A DNA stretch of 64,000 nt, from the NCBI RefSeq assembly GCF_006715485.1, contig NZ_VFNH01000002.1:1674001-1738000 (forward strand), in the 5' to 3' direction. Source of the stretch: Herbaspirillum sp. SJZ107. Lineage in GTDB: Bacteria > Pseudomonadota > Gammaproteobacteria > Burkholderiales > Burkholderiaceae_D. A program made the position numbers and the translations under genes. The notes under the pieces are model-generated. The model was not told where the DNA came from. It ran no database searches and saw only the letters and a program-made list of their open reading frames with translations. Each line of letters begins with the position of its first letter. Position 1 is the first letter of the stretch. Positions 37,141-46,676 of this stretch are shown here, one piece after another.

Positions 37141-38271
37141 TCACGCCACACGCAGGCGCCACAAGGACGTCACCTCACGCATGCGCGCCGCCGCCAGCGG
37201 GTCGTCGGCATCGCTGGCCTTCGGATGGGTCGGGCGCACGTCGTGGCGGCCCGCCACTTCCAGGCCCGCGTCGGTGATCCACGCCAGCAACTGCTCGCGC
37301 GAACGCAGACCCAGGTGCTCGGCCAGGTCGGACAGGATCAGCCAGCCTTCGCCGTGCGCTAGCAGATGGTCTTTCAAGCCGGCCAGGAAACCCTTCAGCA
37401 TGCTGCTGTCCGGATCGTAGATCGCATATTCGATCGCCGAACTCGGCTTGCCGGGCAGCCAGGGCGGGTTGCAGACCACCAGGCCGGCGCGGCCTTCCGG
37501 ATACAGATCGGCCTGTACCACCTCGACCTGGTCGCTCAGGCTAAGGCGTTCGATGTTGGCGCGGGCGCAGCCGAGCGCGCGCTCGTCCATGTCGGTGGCG
37601 ATCACGCCCTGCAGGCCGCGGTGGGCCAGCACCGCCGACAGTACGCCGGTGCCGGCGCCGATGTCGAAGGCGAGCGTCGCCTGCGCGGGCAGGGGCGCCT
37701 GCGCGACCAGCTCCACGTATTCGCCGCGTACCGGCGAGAACACGCCGTACCAGGGGTGGATGCGCTCGTCCAGCGCCGGGATGAACACGCCCTTGCGCCG
37801 CCACTCGTGGGCGCCGATCAGGCCCAGCAGCTCGCGCAGCGACGCCACGAAGGGTTCGCTGCCTGCGCCATAGGCTTCGTTGCAGGCCTGCTTGACGTCG
37901 GGCGCGCGCCGCAGCGGGATCGTGTAATCGGCGTCGAACGGGATCAGCAGCATGGCCAGCAGGCGCGCGCGCTGCAGCTGGGCCAGGCGATGGCGGTGGA
38001 ACTGTTCGGTCAGTGTGGCGGCCGGTTTCGGCGCTTTGCGCTTGTTGCGGTCGCTCTTCTGGTCGAGCCGGCGCACCAGCGCCTGCAGCAGCTGGCGCGC
38101 ATTCTGGAAGTCGCCGCGCCACAGCAGGCCGGTGCCGTCCAGCGCCAGCCGGTAGGCGGTATCGGCGTTCATGGTGTCGTCGGCCAGCACGATTTTCTTC
38201 GGCGCCGGCCAGCCGCTTTCCGAGCGCCAGACTGCCGCGCACTCTTCGCCGTTTTCAATCCACTGGATCAT
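37141..38271 (-). CDS. Class I SAM-dependent methyltransferase (NPPW type)
   Basis: 376 residues. The C-terminal half has the SAM motif FDIGAGTGVLSAVLA, an acidic ATDMDERAL and the NPPW motif (VVCNPPWLPG). NPPW/NPPY motifs mark N-methyltransferases acting on planar nitrogen of adenine, guanine or glutamine. The N-terminal half (about 1-190) is helical with a basic stretch (QKSDRNKRKAPK), perhaps for RNA or DNA contact. It resembles RsmC/RlmG/PrmC-type enzymes without a clear match to one. The ATG at 38271 is the first after the upstream gene; a TTG overlapping that stop is an alternative. Confidence 0.75.
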   Translation of the reverse strand: MIQWIENGEECAAVWRSESGWPAPKKIVLADDTMNADTAYRLALDGTGLLWRGDFQNARQLLQALVRRLDQKSDRNKRKAPKPAATLTEQFHRHRLAQLQRARLLAMLLIPFDADYTIPLRRAPDVKQACNEAYGAGSEPFVASLRELLGLIGAHEWRRKGVFIPALDERIHPWYGVFSPVRGEYVELVAQAPLPAQATLAFDIGAGTGVLSAVLAHRGLQGVIATDMDERALGCARANIERLSLSDQVEVVQADLYPEGRAGLVVCNPPWLPGKPSSAIEYAIYDPDSSMLKGFLAGLKDHLLAHGEGWLILSDLAEHLGLRSREQLLAWITDAGLEVAGRHDVRPTHPKASDADDPLAAARMREVTSLWRLRVA

Positions 38272-38291
38272 CTGCGCACTCAATTCGGCGC

Positions 38292-38504
38292 TCAATGGTG
38301 ATGGTGCCAGTGCAGGTCGTTCGACTCGATGAAGGATTTGACCGCCTCCGGATTGCCGGTGGCGTGGCGCTTGATTTCGCCGCAATCGCAGATGCCCTGG
38401 TAGGGCTGGATGTGCGAGCAGGCCGAGACTTTCTGCAGCTGGACCTTGACCGGCTTGGCGCACTTGGCGCACTTGAAGGTCAGGAAGCGGGCGGGTTTGG
38501 ACAT
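38292..38504 (-). CDS. Small zinc-ribbon-like protein with His tail
   Basis: 70 residues. Cysteines are spaced as CAKC, then CSHIQPYQGICDC, which could form a zinc ribbon with two pairs. The C-terminus ends in HWHHHH, a natural metal-binding tail. There is no signal peptide. It lies 20 bases upstream of the methyltransferase gene on the same strand, so the two are probably cotranscribed. Function unknown; a metal-dependent RNA- or protein-binding partner is possible. Confidence 0.65.
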   Translation of the reverse strand: MSKPARFLTFKCAKCAKPVKVQLQKVSACSHIQPYQGICDCGEIKRHATGNPEAVKSFIESNDLHWHHHH

Positions 38505-38591
38505 GATGGATCCGAAAAAAGAAGATGCTGGAAAGGCGCGCATTTTAGCACCGGCACGCGGGGTGCCGGCGCAGCCGCAGTCGGACTTCCG

Positions 38592-39293
38592 TCAGGCTGC
38601 CGCCAGGCTGCGCAGCGCCGGGACCACGTCGTGCAGCGTATGCACTTCGCAGGTCGGCACCGCTGCCGACGCGTTGGCCAGCCGGTCCGGATTGAACCAG
38701 CAGCTCTCGATGCCGAAGCGGTTGGCGCCGAGGATGTCGGCATCCAGGCGGTCGCCGACGATGATGGTTTCGTGCGACGCAAAGGCGCGCGCCATCGCCG
38801 TCGTGTACGCGAAGAAGCGGCTGTCCGGCTTGGCATGGCCGCAGGCTTCCGAGGTCGCGACAAAGGAGATGTGCTCGCCCAGGCCGGAACTGGCGATGCG
38901 CCGCTTCTGGATATGCTCGACCCCGTTGGTGATGATGCCGACCTCGCCGATGGCGGCCAGCGTCGCGCACAGGCGCACGGCGCCGTCGATCAGCACCACG
39001 GTATTCGACAGCGATTCCAGGTACAGCCGGCTGGCCGCTTCCGGATCGAGGTCGAGGCCGTGCTGGGCAAAGGCCTTGCGGAAGCGCTCCACTTTCAGGA
39101 AATCCTTCGACACCGCGCCGCTCTCGAAGCTTTTCCAGAGGGCCAGGTTGATCGCCTGGTAGTCGGCGAACAGGGCGTCGATGTCGCCGCGCATGCCGAG
39201 TTCCCCCAGCGTGAGGGCGAACGAGCGCTGCTCGGACGCCTTGAAGTCGAGCAGGGTGTCGTCGAGGTCGAACAGGAAGAGGGTGTGTTTCAT
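38592..39293 (-). CDS. HAD-family pyrimidine nucleotidase, YjjG-like
   Basis: 233 residues. All HAD motifs are present: LFDLDDTLLDF (nucleophile Asp and acid/base Asp), IITNGVE (motif II), AKPDSRFF (Lys motif) and VGDRLDADILGA (metal Asp). The helical cap matches YjjG-type nucleotidases, which remove phosphate from non-canonical pyrimidine nucleotides. The ATG giving MKHTLFLFD was chosen; the in-frame upstream start adds seven residues. It lies 17 bases behind sbcC on the same strand, consistent with a nucleic-acid maintenance operon. Confidence 0.85.
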   Translation of the reverse strand: MKHTLFLFDLDDTLLDFKASEQRSFALTLGELGMRGDIDALFADYQAINLALWKSFESGAVSKDFLKVERFRKAFAQHGLDLDPEAASRLYLESLSNTVVLIDGAVRLCATLAAIGEVGIITNGVEHIQKRRIASSGLGEHISFVATSEACGHAKPDSRFFAYTTAMARAFASHETIIVGDRLDADILGANRFGIESCWFNPDRLANASAAVPTCEVHTLHDVVPALRSLAAA

Positions 39294-39310
39294 ATTTGCT
39301 GTACTGTAAC

Positions 39311-42300
39311 TCATTGAACTGTAATCGAGCTGCTGCCGCCACCACCGGGCCGCACCATGACCTTGGTCGCGATCCGCTCCGTCATTTCCTGCACGTGCGA
39401 AATCACGCCCACCTTGCGGCCCATCGATTGCAGCGCGTCCAGCGCATCCATGGCCACGCCCAGCGTGTCGCTGTCCAGGCTGCCGAAACCTTCGTCGATG
39501 AACAGCGATTCGACCTTGACCCGGTTCGAGGACAGCGAGGCCAGGCCCAGCGCCAGCGCCAGCGACACCAGGAAGGATTCGCCGCCGGACAGCGAGTTGA
39601 CCGAGCGCACCTCGCCGCCCATGTCCTGGTCGCGCACCATCAGCGCCAGCGAAGGGCCGCTGCCGTTGGCGACGCGTTCCAGGCGGTAGCGCCGCGCCAG
39701 CTGGGCCAGGTGCTGGTTGGCGTAGCCGAGCAGCACGTCGAGCGTGAATTGCTGGGCGTAGTTGCGGAATTTCTTGCCGTCGGCGGACCCGATCAGGTCG
39801 GCCAGCCTGGCCCAGCGTTCCTCGATGGCGCGCTGGCGCTCGATCTCGGCCATCATCGAACGGGCGCGCTCGCGGCGGGCGTCGTCTTCGCGGATGCGCA
39901 GCGCCAGCGCCGCGGCGGTCTCGTGGACCGTGCGCCTTTCCTGCTCGGCCGCGGCCAGGTCCTGGGCCACGCCGGCGGCATCGCGGCTGGCCGCGTCGGG
40001 CGGCGCCAATTCCTGGTGCTGCTGGCGCTGCATGCGCCTTTCGGCCAGCACGGCCGCCGCCTGGCGTGCCTGGGAATCCAGTTCGCCCAAGGCGGTGCGC
40101 TCCTGCGCGATCCAGGCATTACCGACCGCCAGCAGCGCCGCCAGCGCCTGTTCGCTGTCGACCGGCTCCAGGTCCGGATCGTTGCCGTCGAAGTCTTCGA
40201 ACCAGGCGTTCAGGCGGGCATTGGTGTCGCCCGAGGCATCCTGCAGTACGGCAATGCGTTCCTGTGTCTTGGCCTGAGCTTCGCGCACCCGGGCTTCGGA
40301 TTGCGCCGCCTGCAGGCTCGCGGCCTGACCGGCGTTGACGCCTTCCCGCGCCGCCGCCACACCGGCGGCCAGCGCCTGTTCGACCTCGCGCGCGGCACGG
40401 CCGTCGAACAGTTGCGCGCGCTCGCGGCGCAGCGTCGACGATTCCAGTTCGATGCGCTCGAATTCCGCCTGCGCCTCGGCCAGCCGCCCCTGATCCTGCT
40501 GGACGCGCGCGCGCATGGCCGCATGTTCGGCCTCGAAGGTACTGATGGCGGATTCCAGGCGCGTCACGCGGGCGGCGCGCTCGGCCCATTCGCGGGCGGC
40601 GCCGGCGCGCTGCTGGCGCCAGCCGGCCGGGTCTTGCCGCCAGTCCGTCTGCCAGCCGGCGCCGCAGGCTTCCACCAGCACCGGATCGAGTTCGGCCAGC
40701 AGGCCGGCCAGGGTTTCCGCCGCGGCGTCGCGCTTGGCCGCCAGCGTGGCGATGTCGGTTTCGAGGCTGTTCAACTGGGCTTGCGCCGCCTGGGCCGCGT
40801 CGAGCAGGCGTGCCTGTTCGCGGTGGGTGCTGTCCCAGGCCTGCTGGGCAGCGTCGCGCGCCAGCTCGGCGCGGCGCAAGGCCTGCTCGCGGGCGTCGAT
40901 GCCGGCGGCGCCGTCGCGCAGCAGGCCTTGCTGGGTCGTGAGCCAGGCGCCGCGGTCCTCGGCCTCCGGGGCTTCGCCGGCCAGCGGGCTGGCCGCCAGC
41001 TCTTCCTCGAGCTGGGCGATGGCATCCAGCATGCCGGTCCGTTCATCAAGCAATGCGCGCAGGCGCTCGGCGGCCGTGTCCAGCGCCGCCTGCTGCTGCG
41101 CCTGTTCGTTCAGGTTGTCGCGCTGTTCGCGGCGGCGTGCCGCCACTTCCTCCGCCATCTTGTCGAGCAGGGTGTGCAGGCGCACATCCTGGTGGCGGTA
41201 GGGGTGCTCTTCACTGCCGCACACGGGGCACGGCGTGCCGTGGCCGAGGCGGTCGCGCAAGCTTTCGACGCCGTCGGCGCAGGCCAGCTGGGCGGCTTCG
41301 AACATGCGCTCGGCCTGGGCCAGGGCGGCGTCGATGGCGCCGCCCGCGGTGCGTGCCGCTTCCAGCGCAGCGGCGGCGGCCGTTTGCGCGGCCTGCTGGC
41401 GTTCGGCCTGGACTTCGAGCTTGGCAGACTGCTTGTGCGCCGTGTCCAGGGCATTATGGATGGCGCCGAAGGCGGCCAGGCGCTCGCGCCGCGTTTCCAG
41501 CGCGCGCCGTTCGCCGCGCAGGGCGTCGGCGTCGATGCCGTCCAGCGCTTCGATTGCCTGTGCGCGCGTGGCTTCGCGTTCCTGCAGCAGCGTGGTCGCC
41601 GCGCCGAGGGCCGCGGCCGTGCGCTGGGCCGCGGCTTCGGCCTGATCGAGGCCGGTGCGGGCACGCGCCAGCGCGGCGGCGCTGGCGGTGTCCTGGGCGG
41701 CAGCCTGCTCGGCCTGCAGCAGGCGCTGTTCCCAGCGTTCCCACTGGGCCGCCAGGCCGTCGAGGTCGCGCCGCACCTCGAGCCAGGTGCGGGTGTCGGC
41801 CAGCGTGCGCCGGGCCTCGTCCAGCTCGGCCGTCTTGGCCGCCAGCACCTGGCCGGCCTGCCGGGCTTCGGCGGCAGCCGCGTCGAGCGTGCTGCGCGCC
41901 TTGGCATGAGCCGGGGCCAGCGTGGCGAGCGTGGCGTCGAGCGCCTTGGCGCGGTCGAGCAGGGGCGCCTGTTGGCGCTGGACCTGTTCGGCCGCTTCCA
42001 GCTTGCGCTCGGCGTCGATCTGGGCCTGCGCCGCGGCCTTTTGCGCATCGAGCGCGCGTGCCAGGTCCTTCTCGCCATTCTCGAGCGCGAGCTGGGCCTG
42101 GCGCTGTTCGCCGGCCAGGCGCTGCAGCTCGGCCACCAGTGCGCGCGCCGGCTGCACCGCATCCAGCGTCGCCAGATGGCGGCGGCGCTGGGCGGCGGCG
42201 TCGAGCGCCGTGGTGGCCGCGGCCAGCGCAGTGTCCGCCTGGGCTTCGCCCTGGGCCAGCTTGTCCAGCGCCTGGTACCAGCGCAGCTGCTGTTCGAGCG

Positions 42301-43069
42301 CGCTGCGGCGGGCGTCGACGGCAGTCAGCGCGGCTTGCGCCACCGTGTGTTCTTCGTCGAGCGTGCTGCGTTGCTCCGGTGCCAGCGGCGCCTGGTCCTG
42401 CAGGCGCCCGGCCAGGCGCCGCATCGCTTCCTGCTCGGTTCTCCAGCGCTCGAAGGCGCGGCGCGAGATCTCGCTGTAGACCGCGCTGCCGGTCAGGGTT
42501 TCGAGCAGTTCGCCGCGCTCGTTGTCGTCGGTGCGGAGAAACGCCGAGAACTCGTTCTGGGCCAGCAGGACCGAGCGCGTAAATTGTTCGAACGACAGGC
42601 CGATGCGCTTTTCGATCTCGGCCAGGGTCTCGGTCTTGGTATTGCCGAGCGGGGCCAGTTCCGGCAGCTTGTGCAGGCTCATGTTCACGCCCTGCAGCGC
42701 GCCGGTCGCCTTGTTGTAGGAGCGGCGCACGCTCCAGCGCGCGCGGTAGGCGATGCCGTCGTTGCCGATGAAGTCGACTTCGGCATAGCCCTCGGCCGCG
42801 CCGCGCCGCAGCAGGGTGCGGCGGTCGTGCGCCTGCACGGTGTCGGCGCCGACGTCGGGCACCTGGTTGCCGGCACGCGCCTTCAACAGGCGCGGGGTGG
42901 CGTCGTACAGGGCCAGGCACAGCGCGTCGAGCAGGGTGCTCTTGCCCGCGCCGGTGGGGCCGCTGATCGCGAACAGGCCGCTCGAGGCCAGCGGTTCGCT
43001 CTCGAAGTCGACCGCGAATTCGCCGGCCAGCGAGGCCAGGTTCTTGCCGCCGATGCGCAGGATCTTCAT
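39311..43069 (-). CDS. sbcC: Exonuclease subunit SbcC (Rad50-like ATPase)
   Basis: 1252 residues, about 200 longer than the enterobacterial protein. Walker A is GPTGAGKSTLLDAL near residue 35; the ABC signature and Walker B region is at the C-terminus (LSGGESFLVSLALALGLA). Long Ala/Glu/Arg coiled coils lie between, with the zinc hook CPVC (GTPCPVCGSEEHPY) at their tip near residue 615. With SbcD it opens and cuts DNA hairpins and blocked ends. Its ATG overlaps the sbcD stop by four bases, so translation is coupled. Confidence 0.96.
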   Translation of the reverse strand: MKILRIGGKNLASLAGEFAVDFESEPLASSGLFAISGPTGAGKSTLLDALCLALYDATPRLLKARAGNQVPDVGADTVQAHDRRTLLRRGAAEGYAEVDFIGNDGIAYRARWSVRRSYNKATGALQGVNMSLHKLPELAPLGNTKTETLAEIEKRIGLSFEQFTRSVLLAQNEFSAFLRTDDNERGELLETLTGSAVYSEISRRAFERWRTEQEAMRRLAGRLQDQAPLAPEQRSTLDEEHTVAQAALTAVDARRSALEQQLRWYQALDKLAQGEAQADTALAAATTALDAAAQRRRHLATLDAVQPARALVAELQRLAGEQRQAQLALENGEKDLARALDAQKAAAQAQIDAERKLEAAEQVQRQQAPLLDRAKALDATLATLAPAHAKARSTLDAAAAEARQAGQVLAAKTAELDEARRTLADTRTWLEVRRDLDGLAAQWERWEQRLLQAEQAAAQDTASAAALARARTGLDQAEAAAQRTAAALGAATTLLQEREATRAQAIEALDGIDADALRGERRALETRRERLAAFGAIHNALDTAHKQSAKLEVQAERQQAAQTAAAAALEAARTAGGAIDAALAQAERMFEAAQLACADGVESLRDRLGHGTPCPVCGSEEHPYRHQDVRLHTLLDKMAEEVAARRREQRDNLNEQAQQQAALDTAAERLRALLDERTGMLDAIAQLEEELAASPLAGEAPEAEDRGAWLTTQQGLLRDGAAGIDAREQALRRAELARDAAQQAWDSTHREQARLLDAAQAAQAQLNSLETDIATLAAKRDAAAETLAGLLAELDPVLVEACGAGWQTDWRQDPAGWRQQRAGAAREWAERAARVTRLESAISTFEAEHAAMRARVQQDQGRLAEAQAEFERIELESSTLRRERAQLFDGRAAREVEQALAAGVAAAREGVNAGQAASLQAAQSEARVREAQAKTQERIAVLQDASGDTNARLNAWFEDFDGNDPDLEPVDSEQALAALLAVGNAWIAQERTALGELDSQARQAAAVLAERRMQRQQHQELAPPDAASRDAAGVAQDLAAAEQERRTVHETAAALALRIREDDARRERARSMMAEIERQRAIEERWARLADLIGSADGKKFRNYAQQFTLDVLLGYANQHLAQLARRYRLERVANGSGPSLALMVRDQDMGGEVRSVNSLSGGESFLVSLALALGLASLSSNRVKVESLFIDEGFGSLDSDTLGVAMDALDALQSMGRKVGVISHVQEMTERIATKVMVRPGGGGSSSITVQ

Positions 43070-44331
43070 TTCCGCACCTCGCCCGCTTCTTCCGGCATCA
43101 TCAGCTCGGCGAACGCGGCCAGCTGGTCATCCGGCGCATTGTCGCCGAAGCGCTGCTGCCACAGGCGGCGGAAGATCTCGTCCGGCTGCAGCGCCGCCAG
43201 CTGGTCCAGGGTCAGGGCCGCTTCGATGCCGGGCGCGGTTACCACGCGCCGGGTCGGCTCGATCTTGGCCAGGCGCACCGGCTTGCCCTGCAGGGCGGCT
43301 TCGACCTGGGCGCGCAGGCCCGGTTCCGGGCCGTCCAGCAGCACCCGCACTTCCAGGTAGGGCTGCTCGTGCGCGGGACGCTCGGGCAGGTCGAGTTCGA
43401 CCAGCGCGGCGATCGCTTCCTTCAGCGGCGCCGGCGCGGCCGGGATCCGCAGCAGCTCGACCGCGCGCGGCACGGGCAAGGGCGTGATGGCGCGCGCCGC
43501 CGCGCCGTCGAGATCGATGCGCAGCACCTGGTGCTGGTAATTCACTTCCGAGAACGACAGCGGCAGCGGACTGCCGCTGTAGCGCAGGTGTTCCTGCTTG
43601 CCGACGCGCTGGGCCAGGTGCAGGTGGCCCAGCGCGGCATAGGCCAGGCCGGGATCGAACATCGAGGCCGGCAGCGCCTCGGTGCCGCCGATGACGATGC
43701 GGCGCTCGGAATCCGGCGAGGCATCGCCGCCGACCATGTGGCAGTGGCCCATCGCCAGGATCGCCTGGCCGGGCGTGCGGCGCGACGCGGCCAGCGCATA
43801 GGCTTGCCTGTAGAGCAGGGCGATGCCCTGCATGTAGGCGGCGTAGGGGTCGGCCGCTTCGCCCTCCGGCGCGGCGACGCGCGGCACGTCGCCGGGCCGC
43901 AGGAAGGGAATCGCCACGCACCAGGCTTGAATTTCTCCGTCGCGCCCGGTCAGCGGCACCAGCAGGCGCTCCAGGTCGAGCTCGCCGTCGGCGTTCTTCG
44001 CCATGTGGCCGACCACGCGCGTGCCGTGGGCGCTCAGCAGCGGTCCCGGCGCTTCAAGGCGGCCCGGCGAATCGTGGTTGCCGGCGATCACGACGATGTC
44101 GAGTTGCGGCAGGCGGGCGCGCGCCTGCTGCAGGAAATGGTACAGCTGGCGCTGCGAGGCCGCCGACGGATTCGCGTTGTCGAAGATGTCGCCCGCGATC
44201 AGCAGCGCATCGATGTCCTCGGCCACGAGGGTGTCGAGCAGCCAGTCGAGGAAGCGCTGGTGTTCCCAGGTCCGGTCGAAATTGTGCAGGGTCTGGCCGA
44301 GGTGCCAGTCGGAGGTGTGCAGCAGCCGCAT
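43066..44331 (-). CDS. sbcD: Exonuclease subunit SbcD (Mre11-like nuclease)
   Basis: 421 residues. The calcineurin-like metal-binding motifs are present in order: HTSDWHLGQ, IAGDIFDNANP, VIAGNHDSPG, MGHCHMVGG and GHLHLAQ. It starts at MRLLHTSDWHL; in-frame extension upstream would add about 94 residues with no family match and cross the gap to the divergent gene. The C-terminal cap is longer than in enterobacteria. It forms the nuclease complex with SbcC. Confidence 0.96.
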   Translation of the reverse strand: MRLLHTSDWHLGQTLHNFDRTWEHQRFLDWLLDTLVAEDIDALLIAGDIFDNANPSAASQRQLYHFLQQARARLPQLDIVVIAGNHDSPGRLEAPGPLLSAHGTRVVGHMAKNADGELDLERLLVPLTGRDGEIQAWCVAIPFLRPGDVPRVAAPEGEAADPYAAYMQGIALLYRQAYALAASRRTPGQAILAMGHCHMVGGDASPDSERRIVIGGTEALPASMFDPGLAYAALGHLHLAQRVGKQEHLRYSGSPLPLSFSEVNYQHQVLRIDLDGAAARAITPLPVPRAVELLRIPAAPAPLKEAIAALVELDLPERPAHEQPYLEVRVLLDGPEPGLRAQVEAALQGKPVRLAKIEPTRRVVTAPGIEAALTLDQLAALQPDEIFRRLWQQRFGDNAPDDQLAAFAELMMPEEAGEVRK

Positions 44332-44467
44332 GGGGTGGAAGGAACGAGTCTGGAGCGTGGATGAGCCGCTTACTATAGCGCAGACCGGAAGCGGCTGTAA
44401 AAAGTTGTCCGGCGAATGCGCGACAGTGTCAAAATGCTCATTACAATCGTGCATTGGATATTTATCA

Positions 44468-45757
44468 ATGACTGAAACCGTCCTGACGATCGGCGCCGCG
44501 CGCGCCCTGCACCTGGCCGCCCAGGGGATGTCGCAGACCCGCCGCGCCCGCGCCAACAAGGACGACGTGCTGGCCGCGATCCGGCGCATGGGGGTGCTGC
44601 AGATCGACACCATCAGCGTGGTCGCGCGCAGCCCCTACCTGGTGCTGTGGAGCCGCCTGGGCGACTACGATCCGTGCTGGCTCGACGCCCTGCTTGAAGA
44701 AGGGAAACTGTTCGAGTACTGGGCGCACGAAGCCTGCTTCATTCCGATCGAGGATTACGGCCTGTACCGGCACCGCATGATCGATCCCGGCTCGCTCGGC
44801 TGGAAGTATGCGGCGGGGTTCCTGCGCGATCATCCGGACGTGGTCGAGCGGGTGCTGGCGCACATCCGTGCGCACGGTCCTATGCGCTCGGCCGATTTCG
44901 AACCTGATGTTGGCAAAAGCGACGGCCAGGCCGGCGGCTGGTGGGCCTGGAAGCCGGAAAAGCGCTCGCTCGAAGTCCTGTTCACGGCCGGCGTGCTGAT
45001 GATCGCGCGGCGCCAGAACTTCCATCGCATCTACGACCTGGCCGAGCGCGTGCTGCCGGGCTGGGATGACAGCCGCATGCCGCCGATGGAGACCGTGCGC
45101 CGCGAGTTCGCCCTGCGCACGGTCAAGGCGCTCGGGCTGGCCAAGGCCGGCTGGATCGCCGACTATCACCGCACCAGGCCGCCGCACGTCGACCTGGCGG
45201 CACTGCATGCGGGCGGCGAACTGCTGCGCGCAAGGGTGGATGGTTGGCGCGAACCGGTATATGTGCACCCGGACCATGCGCCGCTGCTGGAGCAGGCCGC
45301 GGCCGGCACGCTGGCGGCGAGCGCGACCAGTTTGCTGTCGCCATTCGATCCGATCGTCTGGGACCGCAGGCGCGCTCTCGAACTGTTCGATTTCGATTAC
45401 CGCCTGGAATGCTACACGCCGGCGGACAAGCGCCGCTACGGCTATTTCACGCTGCCGATCCTGCGCCGCGGCGCGCTGGTCGGCCGCGTCGATGCCAAGG
45501 CGCACCGCAAGGCCGGCGTGTTCGAACTGAAGGCGCTGGCGCTGGAGCCGGGCATACGCATCAGCGCCCGCCTGGCCGACGATATCGCGGCGGCAGTCGC
45601 CCGCTGCGCCCGCTGGCATGCTTGTGCGCAAGTGACGCTCGTACACGCCGAACCTGTCGCTTTTGCGCCGTTGTTACGGGCCGCGCTAGACCGGGCCGCG
45701 CCGGCTGGGCAACAGCCTGTACGGACGAGTGTGCAGGCGACGTCGGCAGCAGCCTGA
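44468..45757 (+). CDS. YcaQ/AlkX-family DNA interstrand-crosslink glycosylase
   Basis: 429 residues, starting at the ATG 136 bases from the divergent sbcD. Winged-helix repeats make up the fold (DUF1006/HTH_42). The family motif is kept in VLQIDTISVVARSPYLVLWSRLG (the QxD pair), and FEYWAHEACFIP and LLSPFDPIVWDRRR follow. YcaQ-type enzymes unhook crosslinked or alkylated bases by glycosylase action. Divergent placement next to sbcCD fits a DNA-repair neighbourhood. The last 25 residues are variable. Confidence 0.85.
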   Translation: MTETVLTIGAARALHLAAQGMSQTRRARANKDDVLAAIRRMGVLQIDTISVVARSPYLVLWSRLGDYDPCWLDALLEEGKLFEYWAHEACFIPIEDYGLYRHRMIDPGSLGWKYAAGFLRDHPDVVERVLAHIRAHGPMRSADFEPDVGKSDGQAGGWWAWKPEKRSLEVLFTAGVLMIARRQNFHRIYDLAERVLPGWDDSRMPPMETVRREFALRTVKALGLAKAGWIADYHRTRPPHVDLAALHAGGELLRARVDGWREPVYVHPDHAPLLEQAAAGTLAASATSLLSPFDPIVWDRRRALELFDFDYRLECYTPADKRRYGYFTLPILRRGALVGRVDAKAHRKAGVFELKALALEPGIRISARLADDIAAAVARCARWHACAQVTLVHAEPVAFAPLLRAALDRAAPAGQQPVRTSVQATSAAA

Positions 45758-45973
45758 CGCGACGCTGACGTGCGGCCGGGCAGGGGCATAGGTTTGATAC
45801 AGATCAAACGCCGCCCCGGCCCCCCTCCTTAAACTTGGTACTTCTTCAGGCCGATGACAAGAAATCAACGACAAAGTCCGGCCTGGCCAAAATCAACGCT
45901 TCCCATTCAGTTCCCCGTGCCGGCCCACCGTGCGGCGGCGCTGCGTTTGGAGAGACGACTGAGCGGAGACAGA

Positions 45974-46573
45974 ATGCTGACGTCGACTTATACCCTCGTT
46001 GCCTTGTCGGTCGAACAGACCAAAGTGCGCGCTGCCTTGCAATCGCTGGTCGAGGACTTGCATGCGCTGCCGGGCGATACCAACACCCTGGCCCTGGGCC
46101 GGGCTGCACAGCTGTGCGCGAGCCTGCGCCAGATCTACGACAGCTGCCACTGGCGCAAGCTGGACAAATTCCTGGTGCCGGCGCTGCGCCGCCATACCGG
46201 TGCCGCCGACGGCCTGCTGCACGAGCTCGACCAGCTCAGCCGCAACGCCGCGGAAGCGATCTATGTGGCCGAGGCCTGCGTCGCCCAGCCCGACCGCCCG
46301 GTCCTGCGCGAACGCTTCTGCGATGCCGTCGAGCGCTGCGTGGCCGCGCTGCGCCACCGCCTCGAGCGCGAAGAGCACGAACTGTTTCCGCTGGCGCGCA
46401 GCGTGGTCGGCGACACCGCATGGTTCGCGATCGCCAACCAGATGCTGGCCCACGACGCCTACGCGCGCGAGCGGCGCAATGTGCCGGAGCGGCAATACGC
46501 CACGCCGGGGCTGCTCGGCCACGACAGCCATGGTCAGGCGCGCCACGTCACGCCCTTGTCGGTTGTCCACTAA
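45974..46573 (+). CDS. Hemerythrin-like (HHE) helical protein
   Basis: 199 residues from the ATG behind GCGGAGA; an in-frame ATG 40 codons upstream gives a poorer N-terminus. The protein is all-helical. It has histidines and acids in a hemerythrin-like layout: CHWRKLDKFL, RRHTG, LLHELDQL, and RHRLEREEHELFPLAR. Such proteins bind a di-iron or other metal centre and act in oxygen or nitric oxide sensing. Not all seven ligands can be assigned, so metal binding is inferred. It stands alone between YcaQ and the DUF349 gene. Confidence 0.5.
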   Translation: MLTSTYTLVALSVEQTKVRAALQSLVEDLHALPGDTNTLALGRAAQLCASLRQIYDSCHWRKLDKFLVPALRRHTGAADGLLHELDQLSRNAAEAIYVAEACVAQPDRPVLRERFCDAVERCVAALRHRLEREEHELFPLARSVVGDTAWFAIANQMLAHDAYARERRNVPERQYATPGLLGHDSHGQARHVTPLSVVH

Positions 46574-46676
46574 TCCGTACGTAAGTCGCCGACGTGTTGT
46601 TCGCACACGCCAGCCGAGTGGCGCGAAGCCATCAGGTTTCTTGCTATGATGGCGATTTTGGAAGTGCGATTTCATC

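Noticed and set aside
39296-43360. 1354-codon open frame on the plus strand opposite sbcC
   Set aside because: Low-complexity Gly/Arg/Gln/Leu composition typical of an antisense shadow; sbcC motifs on the other strand are complete.
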